Assembly (NCBI GenBank): GCA_965153355.1
Contig: OZ231127.1
Location: forward strand, 85,250,001 to 85,314,000
From: Flaccisagitta enflata
Lineage: Eukaryota; Chaetognatha; Sagittoidea; Aphragmophora
Length of the DNA: 64,000 bases
Direction of reading: 5' to 3'
Shown here: in pieces, positions 13,191 through 28,320 of the stretch
Layout: the number at the start of each line of letters is the position of its first letter
Numbering within the stretch: the stretch's first letter is position 1
Program-made: the position numbers and the translations under genes
The notes under the pieces: generated by a model
Seen by the model: the letters and a program-made list of their open reading frames with translations, nothing else
Databases searched by the model: none
Told to the model about the DNA's origin: nothing

Positions 13191-13297
13191 TTCTAAAGCT
13201 CCAAAAAACGATTTTTGGATGTTTGTTCTCCGCCAAACTTCTTGTAGCAAAGAGAAAGCATCAACAACTGTTACTATGTTGGTAATCATGACAACAA

Positions 13298-13548
<251 letters not shown>

Positions 13549-13568
13549 TTCCTTTCTTCTCATGATTT

Positions 13569-13571
13569 TCT

Positions 13572-13653
<82 letters not shown>

Positions 13654-14155
13654 TTTTTTTTCTTTTTTTTTCTTTCATTCTTTCTTTCTTACTTTGTTTT
13701 ATTCTTTCTTTCTTTCTTTCTTTATTTCCTTTATTGATCCATTCATTGATCAATTCATTCATTCATCTACTCATTCATTCATTCATTCATTCATTCATTC
13801 ATTCATTCATTCATTCATTCATTCATTCATTCATTCATTCATTCTTTCTTTCTTTCCTTCATTGATCCATTCATTGATCCATTCATTCATTCATCCACAT
13901 TCATTCATTCATTCATTCATTCATTCATTCATTCATTCATTCATTCATTCATTCATTCATTCATTCATTCATTCACCCATTCATTCATCCATTCATTCAT
14001 CCATTCATTCATTCATTCATTCATTCATTCATTCATTCATTCACCCATTCATTCATCCATCCATTCATCCACTCATTTATTCATCCATTCATTCATACGT
14101 TCATTCACCCATTCATTCACCCATTCATTCATCCACTCCTTCATTCATCCTCCTT
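13569..14155. repeat. (CTTT)n then (CATT)n compound repeat
   Basis: A perfect CTTT tract to 13650 is followed by CATT units from about 13760. Two duplicated CATTGATCCATTCATTGATC blocks lie at 13730 and 13858. Confidence 0.95.
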
Positions 14156-14192
14156 TTCGTAATCTCTTCCCGTTCTCCATTCTTTTCCATTG

Positions 14193-16062
<1,870 letters not shown>

Positions 16063-16277
16063 GATCTAGGAAGCGATCTTAGAATGTGAAAAACCTGTCA
16101 TTGCGTCATGGGTCACTTAGCAGTTAGCACAGTGTGCAAGTCAATGTCAATTCAAAGCCTTAATGTTTAGGCCCCCTTGAACGCCCTTGGACTCCAAGAC
16201 CTATCCAATTGCACTAACCCAAACTTTGGGCCAAAGCAATGAAAATTAAAGACGTCCTATGCACAGGTTTACAAAGC

Positions 16278-16279
<2 letters not shown>

Positions 16280-16336
<57 letters not shown>
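16280..16336. repeat. (CT)n microsatellite
   Basis: About 28 CT units. Confidence 0.95.
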
Positions 16337-16339
<3 letters not shown>

Positions 16340-16597
16340 TCGCCCTCGTTAACGCCTCCAAGATATGTTCTTTATATGGTCACGTGGCCAGGAGACAAGG
16401 TCGCGTAGACGGGAAGCCCTATTTTTCAGCTACCTGTAAAAATGGATGTCCGTTATATCATGATATCCGTTATGGTCACCATCGAGTATCTTTTCTCATG
16501 GCTCAGGCCGATTCTTCCTTAAATTGTTTTTCAATCTTTTTTTCTTCACTCAGATAACTGGTAGTACTGATAAATGATACGCTGCCTAAGGATTAAG

Positions 16598-16870
<273 letters not shown>

Positions 16871-17149
16871 AAACAGTTAACAGTTAACAGTTAACAGGAA
16901 TAGCTGGCAAGGGGCGTAAACTGATGGGCTGCTCCACACTCACGACGATTAACCTTGATTAGCATACATGCGATACATGCGATAAATGGTAATCGGGGGG
17001 GGGGGGGAGTTGACCACGAGTTAATGTGTCGAAAAGGTGACGCGATGAGGTGTGATTGATGACGTGTAACTGGATTTGGATTTTGGAGGAAGATGAAGAG
17101 GAGTCATCTGGGATGATAAAGGAGATAAAAAAGAAAAACATTAAGTAAA

Positions 17150-17328
17150 AGAAAAACAAAGAGAAAGAAAAAGAAAATGAAAAAGAAAAAAGAAAAAAAA
17201 AGAAAAAGAAAAAGAAATGAAAAAGAAAAGAAAAGGAAAAAGAAGAAGAAAAAGAAAAAGAAAGAAAAAGAAAAAGAAAAAGAAAAAGAAAAAGAAAAAG
17301 AAAAAGAAAAAGAAAAAGAAAATTTTTG
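17150..17328. repeat. (AAAAAG)n purine tract
   Basis: Hexameric AAAAAG/GAAAAA units, purine only on the plus strand. Confidence 0.9.
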
Positions 17329-17734
17329 ACTAAACATACCGATTGAAGAACATAAGGATGGACAGATGGAAAACTAGGAGTGGCGCGCGTAATAACTAGT
17401 CAGTGAGGCCCCCTTCCATTTATTTCAGTTTGGGCATAATGAGGGATATTGCTCCATTTATCATACTGAATTACTGACTTTTACGGCTGATGCACTTTGG
17501 CAAGCGCTAAAAGTTAATAGAAATTTCAAGCGCTTAAAGACATTTGCAATTGACGTTTTATCGATTTGTGATGGCAAGAAAAGAATCCAGTTCCACCAAC
17601 TTAAATAATAATTAGGCCTATGGTAAAATTATCATGTTTCTAGATAACATAAAAACATCTGTTTCAAGGTCATGACGCTAACATTTAATCCTAATCAAAC
17701 ATTCCCCATTACTAGTGACTACTTACTACCCCTG

Positions 17735-18028
17735 CGGCCCTGCCTGCCCCTTCCCTGCCTTATCTGCCCCTGCCCTGTCTGCTTTGACCCTTCTCTGCCT
17801 TCTTTGCCCCTTCCTTTCTCTGCCCCTGCCCTGCCTTCTCTGCCCCTGCCCTGCCTTCTCTGCCCCAACACTGCCTTCTCTTCCTCTGCCCTGCCTTCTC
17901 TGCCCCTGCCCTACCGTCTTTGCCCCTGTCCTGCCTTCCCTTCCCCTGCCCTGCCTTCACTGCCCTGCCCTGCCTTCTCTGCCCCTGCCCTGCCGTCTCT
18001 GCCCCCTCCCTACCTTCTGTGCCCCTGC
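17735..18028. repeat. Pyrimidine minisatellite in front of Kv exon
   Basis: Tandem units of about 20-22 bp built from CTGCCCTGCCTTCTCTGCCC. The array ends about 13 bases before the splice acceptor at 18040-18041, so it forms most of the extended polypyrimidine tract of that intron. Confidence 0.85.
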
Positions 18029-18041
18029 CTTTTCTATTCAG

Positions 18042-18462
18042 GCTATGGCGTGGATTTCGTTAATTTTCGTGGTGATTTCCATTTGTGCCTATTGTCTGGA
18101 GACTCACGAATCCGTTCGTCTTCCGCTGTCATCTTCCGCTTCCGCTTCCGATATGGCTTCCGACGGCAGCGGTTTTTCCAACGCCAATCATAAACAACAA
18201 CAACGACATCGAAATCTGGCCGATTTGTATCATGAACAGCGACAACGAGAGCAACAATATGGCGAGCAAAGACACAAACAAAGATATAAAGAACAAAGAG
18301 AAACGAACGAAAAAGAAGAAGAACGGATACGACATTGGCTTGGAAAACAACTTAAACATCAAAAACAAAGAGGAAAGCAACAACAGCAACAACAACTACA
18401 ACATCAACTGCTGAAATTTGAAGAAATTCGGGAACAACAACAACAACAACAACAACAACAAT

Positions 18463-18464
<2 letters not shown>
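18042..18464 (+). CDS. Voltage-gated K+ channel exon with Shaw/Kv3-like S1 helix
   Basis: After the acceptor CCTTTTCTATTCAG the exon opens in phase 0 with a hydrophobic segment, SLIFVVISICAYCLETHES (residues about 5-23). This matches the S1 transmembrane helix of Kv3 (Shaw) channels, whose hallmark is an I-S-I-x-x-x-C-L-E-T-H-E ending. Family members are tetrameric plasma-membrane channels; the T1 domain should lie upstream and S2-S6 downstream, but neither was found here. After S1 the reading becomes low complexity: Ser-rich, then a charged Gln/Arg/Glu/His segment, then polyglutamine from CAA repeats. It ends at a TAA inside the CAA tract (18462-18464). No good donor is visible before the stop, so the true exon end is unknown. 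The TAA could be a repeat mutation, an assembly error or a sign that the locus is dead. Confidence 0.7.
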
Positions 18465-18493
<29 letters not shown>

Positions 18494-18523
18494 TAAACAA
18501 CTGTCAGTTCCTAATAAGATGTT

Positions 18524-18576
<53 letters not shown>

Positions 18577-18580
18577 CGAC
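18433..18580. repeat. (CAA)n tract
   Basis: Two CAA/ACA blocks separated by CATAAACAACTGTCAGTTCC. The first block is read as polyglutamine from the Kv exon and holds the TAA that closes that frame. Confidence 0.9.
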
Positions 18581-18595
18581 GTAATCATTTTTTAG

Positions 18596-19247
18596 ATGGG
18601 AGTAAACAGCGAGAGACCCTGACCCAGCGTCTAGGTGTACTCTCGCTGACTTCCTCTTCTTCCTCTTCTTCTTCGTCGTTTTCTTCTTCGTCTTCTTCTC
18701 CTACTCCTTCTTCTTCTTCTCCTTCCTCTCCTTCTCCTTCTCCTTCTTCTTCTTCTTCTTCTTATTTCGACGAAACAAAACAAACGTCTCATTTCCTCTC
18801 ATCCTCCTCTTCCTCCTCGTCATCATCGGCAAGTTTGGTAGAGGAGTCGCTTCCCGAACCCACCGTCGACGTAGCTGACGCGACGATTGAGTCGTCACCT
18901 GTCGATGCAGTCGACGTCGTTGACGCCGTTGAAGGAGATGATACCGTAGACGCTAAAAGCGGGAACGTAACTGACGATCCAACACGCGGGCGCTTATTTG
19001 AAGAGTCTCCTTCTCTTTCTGACAATTACGCAAATTTCTTCGATCGACCGAAAGATGCAGTTTTTGCGAGCAACCTCTCATCCACGTCGTCCACTCCTAC
19101 CGACTCTTCCTCCCTCTCCTCTTCTTCTTCCTCTTCTTCCTCCCCTTCTTCTTCTCACTCTATGCCTACGGTCTATTCCGATCTAAACGATACTTTAAAT
19201 GCTTTGACCTCCGCGGCGCAGTCAGCTTCCAATGTAACGTCAACCAA

Positions 19248-19313
<66 letters not shown>

Positions 19314-19793
19314 GAGCCACGTCGTCGTCGTCGTCGTCGTCGTCGTCACCCTTGTCAACAACTTCGTCGCTTCCTTCCACCAGGAATTTACCAGGCTCAA
19401 GATCGTCGTCACCACCATCTCAAGTAAGCGTGAACGAAGGAGGGAGAGGGGGAGGAGGAGGAGGAGGAGGAGGAGGAGTAAGCAGTGGTGGTGGCGGTGG
19501 TGGTGGTAGAATTAAACGAAGTAAAAGAAGTAGAGAAGGAAGCGGTCAAGCGGACACCTTATTGATCGAAAATAACGATGACGATGATGATGAAGATCAC
19601 GATGAAGACGTCAGTGACATCACCACCATGAAGATGACGACGACGACGACGACAATGACTAGTAACAGCAATTCCTCGTCGGCAGACAACGTGGACGGCC
19701 TTGATCTCGGAAATGATGCTTATTATGATATCAAAGAGAGTTTTGATGATGAATACACGAGCGGTGAAACGAAGACGATCATCGCGGCGCACG
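18596..19793 (+). CDS. Long low-complexity Ser/Asp/Val exon, possibly Kv S1-S2 loop
   Basis: A TTTTTTAG acceptor (18595) opens a frame that runs through serine blocks, then a coding-like segment (SLVEESLPEPTVDVADATIE and onward), then polyserine from TCG repeats at 19256-19346. Around 19313-19321, inside the TCG tract, the coding-like reading moves by one base. It then continues Ser/Pro-rich, polyglycine, a basic RIKRSKRSRE patch, an acidic Asp run and D-Y-T-S-G-E-T-K-T-I-I-A-A-H. It ends at a perfect donor, CACG|GTAAGC, at 19793 (phase 1). An alternative donor, CTCAA|GTAAGC, lies at about 19421. It is on the same strand as the Kv exon and 130 bp downstream, so it may encode a giant S1-S2 loop. 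It could equally belong to another gene; no domain is recognised. Confidence 0.45.
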
Positions 19794-20790
19794 GTAAGCT
19801 GAAGAAATTATATTAACGATATCTAAAGGAAACAAAGCCAAGTACAGTATAATCCATCTCGACTGTAGCATTGCTCAAAAAGTAATAGAGATAATGTAAT
19901 TCTCAAAAAAAAAGTCTCTGTTGAGCAATGGTTTGGCATTTTACGATGAATGATGCCCAGGATTTTTTAAGAAAATCTAATCCCCTAAATATGTAATGAA
20001 CCAAAAATCATGCTTGGCAAAACTAGCATTTTAGTCACAAAATATTTCTTGGAATTGCTTTAATTTTCTAAAAGTTTTCACTTTTTGATATCAGATAGGC
20101 TTCAAACATGAAATATATCGATGTAGTTAAAGGTAAAAGTGAAAAAAATGTCATAAGATATAGTTTTATGAAAAAAAAAGAAAATGACCTTTGTTAGCAT
20201 AATTTGCTGTAAAGTCTTTTATGTGTAAAAAGTATCAAAATTTGATAGAAAAGTCTGGGAAATGGTTTGTCACAAAATGCCAAGCAATTACTTTTCATAT
20301 GTTTTTTTTTTTCAGAATTGAACTGTCTCTTTTTGTTTTTTTGGCAATGCCGTCATGAAATGTTACAGTCAAGATGGATCATACTGTAGGCCAACGACGC
20401 AAACGTTTTTTTTATGAATGAATATTGATTATGAATGAATGAATGATTAAATGAGAGGATGAGTAAGAGGCACTCTTTTTTCCAATAAAAGAGCCTCGGA
20501 TTTTGCGAATAATGATTTTTGTGACAGACCAACCAACGGACACAGCGATGAAAGAATAGGCTGTTTAAACATTTGGGCAGGGGCAGTGATGCAAAAACCG
20601 TCCCTAGACGCCGAAAAAGCGAAGTATTGTTTAATGAAAAAGAACAGAGATAAGCTTTCAACACAAACAAAGAATGGATCGATAATCGATAATTACATTG
20701 TCATTGGGGTAAAATATAAATAAGATAAGATGTATAACCTATAAGATACTTTTTTTAATACAGCAGCCGCTGAATATACCACCGCTTTTG
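19794..20790. other. No supported gene
   Basis: AT-rich, probably intronic sequence after the 19793 donor. Contains a minus-strand family-1 fragment at about 20520-20610 (CAACGGACACAGCGAT; GGGCAGGGGCAGTGATGCAA). Confidence 0.5.
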
Positions 20791-20796
20791 CCTCCC

Positions 20797-20925
20797 CAAC
20801 CTTCTCAACATCAACGATTGATGTTACCGCTGATGGTGTTAGGCCACCAACCGACCAACCGACCAACCGACCAACCAAACAACCAATATGGCGGGGTGTT
20901 GAATCGCGTAACACGCTAATAAGAA
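20797..20925 (-). mobile_element. Family-1 element, 5' part
   Basis: In reverse orientation: an ACCAACCGACCAACCGACCA tract followed by GGCGGGGTGTTGAATCGCGT and AACACGC, i.e. the hairpin end in degraded form. Confidence 0.6.
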
Positions 20926-21283
20926 GAACAAATCTATCCAGACTGGAGTCAGAATACAAACGGAAAGTGATCAAACAAAGAAAGAAAGAGAAAAAAATTA
21001 GTGGTGAGTGGCAGACAAAAACAAAAACAGTACTAAGCGAGAAAAATAACATTATGGACGAGGAAAACCAATGGATGGACCTCTATGGGGAAAAAATCGA
21101 CTTTCTTTTCCACTTAGTCAAGAAATATTGTTCTACGGAAAAGAAAAAAAAAAAAAACAAAAGAGGAGCAGGATAAAAAGAGAAGAAAAGAAAAATGACA
21201 ACAAAAAGAGAAAGAAGTGAGAGGTAAGAAAGACAGGGTGAAAGAAAGATGAAAAGGAAAATGACAACATCAAGAGAAAGAAG

Positions 21284-21306
21284 TGAAAGAAGAAAGAAAG
21301 AAAGAG

Positions 21307-21385
<79 letters not shown>

Positions 21386-21417
21386 AAAAAAAAAGAAAGA
21401 ACGAAAAAAGAAAAAAA

Positions 21418-21509
<92 letters not shown>

Positions 21510-21580
21510 AAAAAAAAAAGAAAAAAAAAGAAAGAAACAAAGAAAGAAAAAAATAAAAGAAACAAAGAAACAAGGCCAAG
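21284..21580. repeat. (AAAG)n tract
   Basis: Purine-only AAAG repeat with A-rich interruptions. A second AAAG/A-rich tract at 21683-21850 is separated from it by a family-1-like block (GGTGCGACGTGTCG; CCGACCAACCAACCAACGGA). Confidence 0.95.
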
Positions 21581-22177
21581 TAGGCCAATAAGGTGCGACG
21601 TGTCGATCGTCGAACGAATGCGTTACCCGACAGACCGACCAACCAACCAACGGACACAGCCAGTTATAGAGGTGCTTTGTCGCACCTAAAAAAGAAAGAA
21701 AGAAAAAAGAAAAAAGAACAAATAAGTTGTAGAGAAAGGAAGGAAGAAAGAAAAAAAGAAAAAAAAGAAAGAAAGAATTTGAGAAAGAAAGAAAAGAAAG
21801 AAAAAAAGAAAAGAAAGAAAGAAAGAATGAAAAAAAAAAAAAAAAAAAGATGAAGAAAAGCATATTTTGTCTGAGGGGGCAGAGAGGGACAGGGGCGTAA
21901 CCACAACCGTCAGTTTGGTCTAACAACTGTCATTGAGGAAATGGTTATTTCTTTTCTTATTGGTTCTCCCGCCAAATCTGCATTGGTATCCCATTGCAGA
22001 TGTCAATGGTATCCCATTGCAGATGTCAAAGTTGCTTTCAAGAGCATGACATCATTTGAGAGAACCCTTTCATGGGACTATGCGGAAATATACTTCATTA
22101 CAGGTAACGAACGCACATATCTTATTATTACTTCCCATATTCTTACTTTATGATACAGTATCGAATTTATGCTATGA

Positions 22178-22210
22178 GGCTATAATAATAATAATAATAA
22201 TAATAATAAT
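22178..22210. repeat. (ATA)n microsatellite
   Basis: About 10 ATA/AAT units. Confidence 0.85.
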
Positions 22211-22257
22211 GGTTAGTCTATTAAGCAAAAAGCTCTTTTTCACTACCCAATATACGA

Positions 22258-22500
22258 ACAATCGCGTTTTTGAATCCAATGGGATACTCGGTCGCTCGCT
22301 ACGTCCATTTGCTCGCACCGCTCACTCCGCTCACTGGCTACGCAGCCAGCGCTCCGCTACGCTACGCTCACTTTGCTTGCTCGCCCCATTCACAGGCTCC
22401 CCCACTCACTTCGCCTACTTCCTCGTGGGATGGTTGAATTTCACGAATATGCGTTCTCACTGTAAACGCGTACAAAAGGAAGAAACGCGTTTTTGATCGT
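22258..22500 (+). repeat. GCTCGCTCACTCCGCTCACT-type dispersed repeat, copy 1
   Basis: Contains CGCTCACTCCGCTCACT, CCATTCACAGGCTC, CCTCGTGGGATGGTTGAATT and GTTCTCACTGTAAACGCG. An inverted, diverged copy lies at 23.23-23.50 kb. The TTCACGCTGTAAACGCGTTT end also occurs alone at 61.01-61.07 kb. Confidence 0.65.
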
Positions 22501-22625
22501 CACTATTAACAAGCCCACACTCCTATGCACCCAGCTTCACAATCGCGGTTGGCCGCCCCTCTACACGGAGGTCCTGTGGAGCTGGCACCCTCAGTTGACA
22601 GCGCCCAGTTTTGCCGTTACAGCAC

Positions 22626-22945
<320 letters not shown>

Positions 22946-23229
22946 GTATGGAATGAGGCGTACAGTGTCAATGTCCCATGAATATCTCATGAATAAAGCG
23001 ACATCGTTTAAGGGGTTTCCAGCGTAAGGACATTGACTTTCAATGGAATGAGGCTTTATCTATTGTTGACTTACTGTCAATAAGTCATTGACACATGACA
23101 TTGGACGATTTAAAAAGCGGATAAAATTTCAAACTGTAGAAATTTCAATTTGTCTGGAGTGACTCCAGTGGAGTCTGTAGTTTCATTTGTTTAAAAAGAA
23201 ATTTGTGATGACAACAATAGCGTTTTTTT

Positions 23230-23500
23230 TTTCACGTTTATCTATTTTCAGTGTGAACACATGCATAAATTTCCACTGTCCCACAAGGGACTGAGCTATG
23301 TGAGTGAGCGAGCCCGTGAATGGAGCGAGCGAGCAAAGAAAGCGTAGTACAGAGGAGTGCTGGGGGGGGGGGTGGGGGAGTGAGCGGAGTGAGCAGTGCG
23401 AACGAGCAAACAAAGCAAGCGACTGATTGGCCCGTTGAAAGCGCGATTGTCACGAGTAGAAACACTGCCTTACACTCCGCCATAATAGAACCAAGTGAAA
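23230..23500 (-). repeat. GCTCGCTCACTCCGCTCACT-type repeat, inverted copy 2
   Basis: On the minus strand it aligns with the 22.26-kb copy through CAATCGCG, CGCTCACTCCGCTCACT, CCATTCACGGGCTC, CTTGTGGGACAGTGGAAATT and GTGTTCACACTG. The two copies lie about 0.7 kb apart in opposite orientation. Confidence 0.6.
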
Positions 23501-23760
23501 GAGAAATTCGTTTATGATGAATATGAATCATTGTCTACCTCATATCATATTTCTTGTATGCTTGGCAAAAACAGAAATCTACCTATAAGAGACAGTACAG
23601 GTTGGTCCTTTGACATCTATGTTATTGCCTGGTTCGGATATTTATGGTGTCCTTAGTGCGGGATATTGTTCCACATGAGACTCATGCTTTCCCCATCGAT
23701 ACAAGTTTGGTCAACAAGCTCAATATCAAGATGGCCAACTCCGGGCCGCTTTTCAAAACA

Positions 23761-23792
<32 letters not shown>

Positions 23793-24040
23793 AGAAGCGT
23801 CGATTTCTCTTAGTTGCTTTGATTGAAAGCAAATGCGCGCTCCCCACCGCCGCGCCTCCTCCAGTCCCACCATCTCTTCCTCCTCCTCCTCCCTTTCATC
23901 TTCTTTTCCATTTGTTTGCTTTGTTGTTTGTGACTGTTTGTCTGTCGAGAGACCAATCTTTATTTTGTCTTTCTTTGGGTATAGATTTGGTCTTTCAGTC
24001 GTTCTTGGTTCAAACTATCTGTTTGTCCATAGATCTGTTC

Positions 24041-24041
<1 letters not shown>

Positions 24042-24131
<90 letters not shown>
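24042..24131. repeat. (CT)n microsatellite
   Basis: About 44 CT units. Confidence 0.95.
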
Positions 24132-24134
<3 letters not shown>

Positions 24135-24379
24135 TTCCCAGCCTAATCGTTTTTCGAATTGAAATTGTCAGCCTTGACCGCTGGTGGGGAGTAAAGAGTG
24201 GCAATGGAGGAGGAGTTATGGGAGGGAGAGGATGATGAAGGGGACCAGGAAGAGAAGGAGAAGAAGAGAGAGGAGGAGGGTTAATGTTCGCATTAACGCT
24301 TAAGGTTTCCAGTCTTGGCCGCTTTTCTACATGAAACCGGGTCATCCCGCAACGACCATTGACGCCCCCCTTGGTGACC

Positions 24380-24545
24380 TTGGCGGGGTTGACAATCATG
24401 ATGATCCTCCCACCCTCTCATTACACTGACCCGTCCAGGCCATGCCACTCCCTCCCTTCACACTGGCCCGTCCATGACACACCCATTCATTGCACTGACC
24501 CCTCCATGACACTCCCTCCTATCACATTAAATCTTCCATGACACT
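24380..24545. repeat. ~40-bp CCATGACACTCCCTCCC minisatellite
   Basis: About four imperfect units containing TCACACTGxCCCxTCCATG. Confidence 0.6.
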
Positions 24546-24564
24546 TCCTCCCATGGTACACTTT

Positions 24565-24660
24565 GTGAGCAGCGGCCCCAGAGGGCCGATGTCCTATAGG
24601 ACACAGGGGGCAAATCCTGCACGTACGTCCTTCGATCTGTCCAAACGTCCGCCCCCCCCG
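24565..24660 (+). repeat. Family-2 repeat, second half
   Basis: GTGAGCAGCGGCCCCAGAGG followed by GCCGATGTCCTATAGGACAC. The same TCCTATAGGACACAG motif closes the 63.1-kb copy as TCTGTAGGACACAGAGG. Confidence 0.55.
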
Positions 24661-24948
24661 TGAATACTCATTTAATAAGATGGAAAATGGACAAAAACTG
24701 AAAATAGAAAAAATCCTATTAAGACGTGGTCTAGATGACCATCAAATTCGAAAAATCATTCTGTTATATTATGTAATGTGCTGCTATGCAGCAAAAATAT
24801 AGACAAAACTAAAGTTCTATGCATTTCGCATACTCCCTAGAATTAGTCAAAAGGAATAAATGATAAATGGTATTGATCTTGCATCAATAAAGCCATGGAA
24901 TACTCAGTGGAAAAAGATTTCTTTAAAGATAAGTGCACAAAAAGTTTC

Positions 24949-25112
24949 ACATGTTATCACGTAAAATTCTAAGACTCTCTCTGAACATAGTTATAAATTT
25001 GCATTTGTAAGAACACGGCTCTTTTCTTAAAAGTATTAACACTGACGCCTAGTTTTTCAAAATGCAAATTTTTACGTTCAGAGACAGTCTTAGAATATTA
25101 CGCGAGACATGT
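24949..25112. mobile_element. Small fold-back element
   Basis: An inverted pair: ATTCTAAGACTCTCTCTGAAC (left) against GTTCAGAGACAGTCTTAGAAT (right), continuing inwards to AAATTTGCATTT / AAATGCAAATTT. Ends not defined; unclassified. Confidence 0.55.
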
Positions 25113-25379
25113 TCACTGCACGAAATCAGATTCTTTATGTAAATCCATTCATTTTGCACCCTTTATCTTAACTTCTCATACGCATATCATACTAAAATCT
25201 ATCTTGTTATGCAAAAAGTTAATTTGTATCACGGAAAAAATACATTATCTTGATTGAAAATCAAAGAATCGGCAAAAAAGAAAATCTCATGAAAATTGTT
25301 TTGACGTGTAAAATTGTGTACTCGTTTGAACCGTGACTAAAATCAAAGAAGAAAAAAGAAAATTTTTGAAGATTTAACA

Positions 25380-25530
25380 TTTTTGGTAGTTCCAAATGGT
25401 AGTCTCTGATTACTACAACACATATTAACACTATTTAAACCTATAATATACTGTTTTATTGCTTTGTGGGGAAGAAAATCATATAAGGCCCCCAATAAAA
25501 TCAAAAGCCGCTCAATTATATACACCCCTG
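25380..25530. mobile_element. hAT-type MITE fragment
   Basis: Shares TTTTGGTAGT, GATTACTACAACAC, CCTATAATATACTGTTTTAT and the right end CTCAATTATATACACCCCTG with the complete element at 57.64-57.94 kb. The matching left end is not present. Confidence 0.65.
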
Positions 25531-25535
25531 GTATA

Positions 25536-25681
25536 TCTGTGTGTGTGTGTGCCTTTCTGACTGTCAGCCTTTATGTTTGTCTGTCTGTTGGTCTATTTGT
25601 CTGTCTTTGCATATTTCTGTCTGTCTGTCTTCTTGTCTGTCTGTCTGTCTGTGTGTCTGTGTGTCTGTCTGTCTGTCTGTG

Positions 25682-25772
<91 letters not shown>

Positions 25773-25826
25773 GTGTCTGTCTGTCTGTGTGTCTGTCTGT
25801 CTTTTGTCTGTGTGTCTGTCTGTCTT

Positions 25827-25857
<31 letters not shown>

Positions 25858-25868
25858 GTCTGTTTGCG
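25536..25868. repeat. (CTGT)n microsatellite
   Basis: CTGT/TGTC units with GTGT and CTTT variants. Confidence 0.95.
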
Positions 25869-25984
25869 CTAACAGCAAACGGAGGCTTTAATCGAGATCC
25901 GCCCACGCAACTCCGGTGGCGCTCATTTTTCTTCACCTCTTCGCAAAGAATAAGTCTCTGTTTCAAGTCTTGTCTGCGCAACTC

Positions 25985-26213
25985 TATAACCTCCTTCATT
26001 GTTGGTCGGTTGGTCGGTTGGTTAGTTGGTCGGTTGGTCGGTTGGTCGGTTGGTCAGTTGGTCGGTTGGTCAGTGCGTTCCTCAGACTTTACTTTTTCGG
26101 CGTTCATCACTTACCTTGCTCAAATGCTTGGTTAGCTTATAACATCACTGCCCCTGCCCATTCATACGCCACTTGGAAAGTCATGTATAGTATCCGGCCT
26201 TGTTTCAGATCTC
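25985..26213 (+). mobile_element. Family-1 element, diverged
   Basis: CAACTCTATAACCTCC, then GGTCGGTTGGTCGGTTGGT, CACTGCCCCTGCCCATTCAT and TATCCGGCCTTGTTTCAG. The hairpin is degraded, but order and spacing fit the family. Confidence 0.7.
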
Positions 26214-26418
26214 AACAATCGGAGTGATTTACTCCAAACACTCTCTGGAATAAAAAATGTCCCCTTTAAACAAATCCAACCAACAAATTCCAAGCAGATC
26301 ATTACCTTAAATACTTCCGCGATTTTGTGGTGACATCTGACAAACGACAGTTTGAAAGAAAGAAAGAAAAAAATCGACAAACAAATGATCAACGAAATTT
26401 TTTACCTCAAAATCCCAT

Positions 26419-26745
<327 letters not shown>

Positions 26746-26999
26746 TCATCTTTCATTTTCTGTTTTTTCTCTTTTTCCCTTGCTTCCCCTTTATTTTACC
26801 CTCTTCCTTTAAGTTTTCTTGTTGTTTTTTTTTTTTATTCATTTGCTCGCTTGCCAGCTGGTTAGCTTGTTTGTTCGTTTGTTGGCTTCATTGTTTGTTT
26901 GTTTGTTTTTTTGTTGTTTTTTATACCTGTTTGTTTGTTTGTTTGTTTGTTTCTTCTCTTACTCAGAAAGAGATTTCCCGTTGCGTCTGCTCGCACTTA

Positions 27000-27758
27000 C
27001 ACCGCTTTCAGATCGAAATGTCGCGAAAAGAAGATATATTACTCCTAAAATACTTAAGACAACTACTTGATTCTTTTTTCCTGTGGTAGATAATTCGATT
27101 AAGTTTTGTTACAAAAAAAGAATTAAAGCCCCAGTGTTGATATATTTGCTCTAAATTTCATGACAAAAATTAGTCAATTTCAGCCAAAAATGGCCTTTTT
27201 TTCATGGAAAAAATGAGGTTAGGTAGCAGCAGTGCTTCTTTTTTTCAACAAAAGTGGTCAAACAGTGTTGTTTATGAGAAATTAATGAAGTTTTGTTTTA
27301 AATTCTAAAAGATTTGACTTAAATGTGATGCAGTAATGATTGATTTTGACCCCAAAACACCGCAAAAACCTCAAGATTTGGGAAAATTTTGAAAAATTGT
27401 CTGCAAATTGTTCAAAATTGATATCACTGAAAAACAATTTTTCCTTACAACATAATCTACATTAAATTCTCTTGAATTCTAGACTAATCCCAGCAATTCA
27501 GCTCAATTTGTGTAGAAATGACAACTATTAAATAAAGTAAAGAAAAAGTTGTTGGGAAAAAAATCCTTCAATGTGAATCACGCAATATTCATTTATTGTG
27601 AGTAGGATGCTTGAATTTTTTAGTTGGTGGGATATTCTTTGCTCGTAGCAAAACTTAATCAAATTATCTACTAGGGGAAAAAAAGAAAAAACTAATTACT
27701 ATGAATAGTTTTGGAGTAATATATCTTCTTTTCGCGACATTTCGATCTGAAAGCGGTG
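27000..27758. mobile_element. TA-flanked MITE (759 bp)
   Basis: The terminal inverted repeat extends for about 100 bp: CACCGCTTTCAGATCGAAAT on the left, perfectly mirrored at 27739-27758, and continuing through GTCGCGAAAAGAAGATATAT. Both ends abut TA. The interior is AT-rich with no coding capacity. Confidence 0.85.

Positions 27759-28320
<562 letters not shown>

Noticed and set aside
21941-22106. Frame ending F-I-T-G at a CAG|GTAACG donor-like site
   Set aside because: Only one splice-like signal, and the frame crosses a small tandem duplication (GTATCCCATTGCAGATGTCAA); not enough to call an exon.
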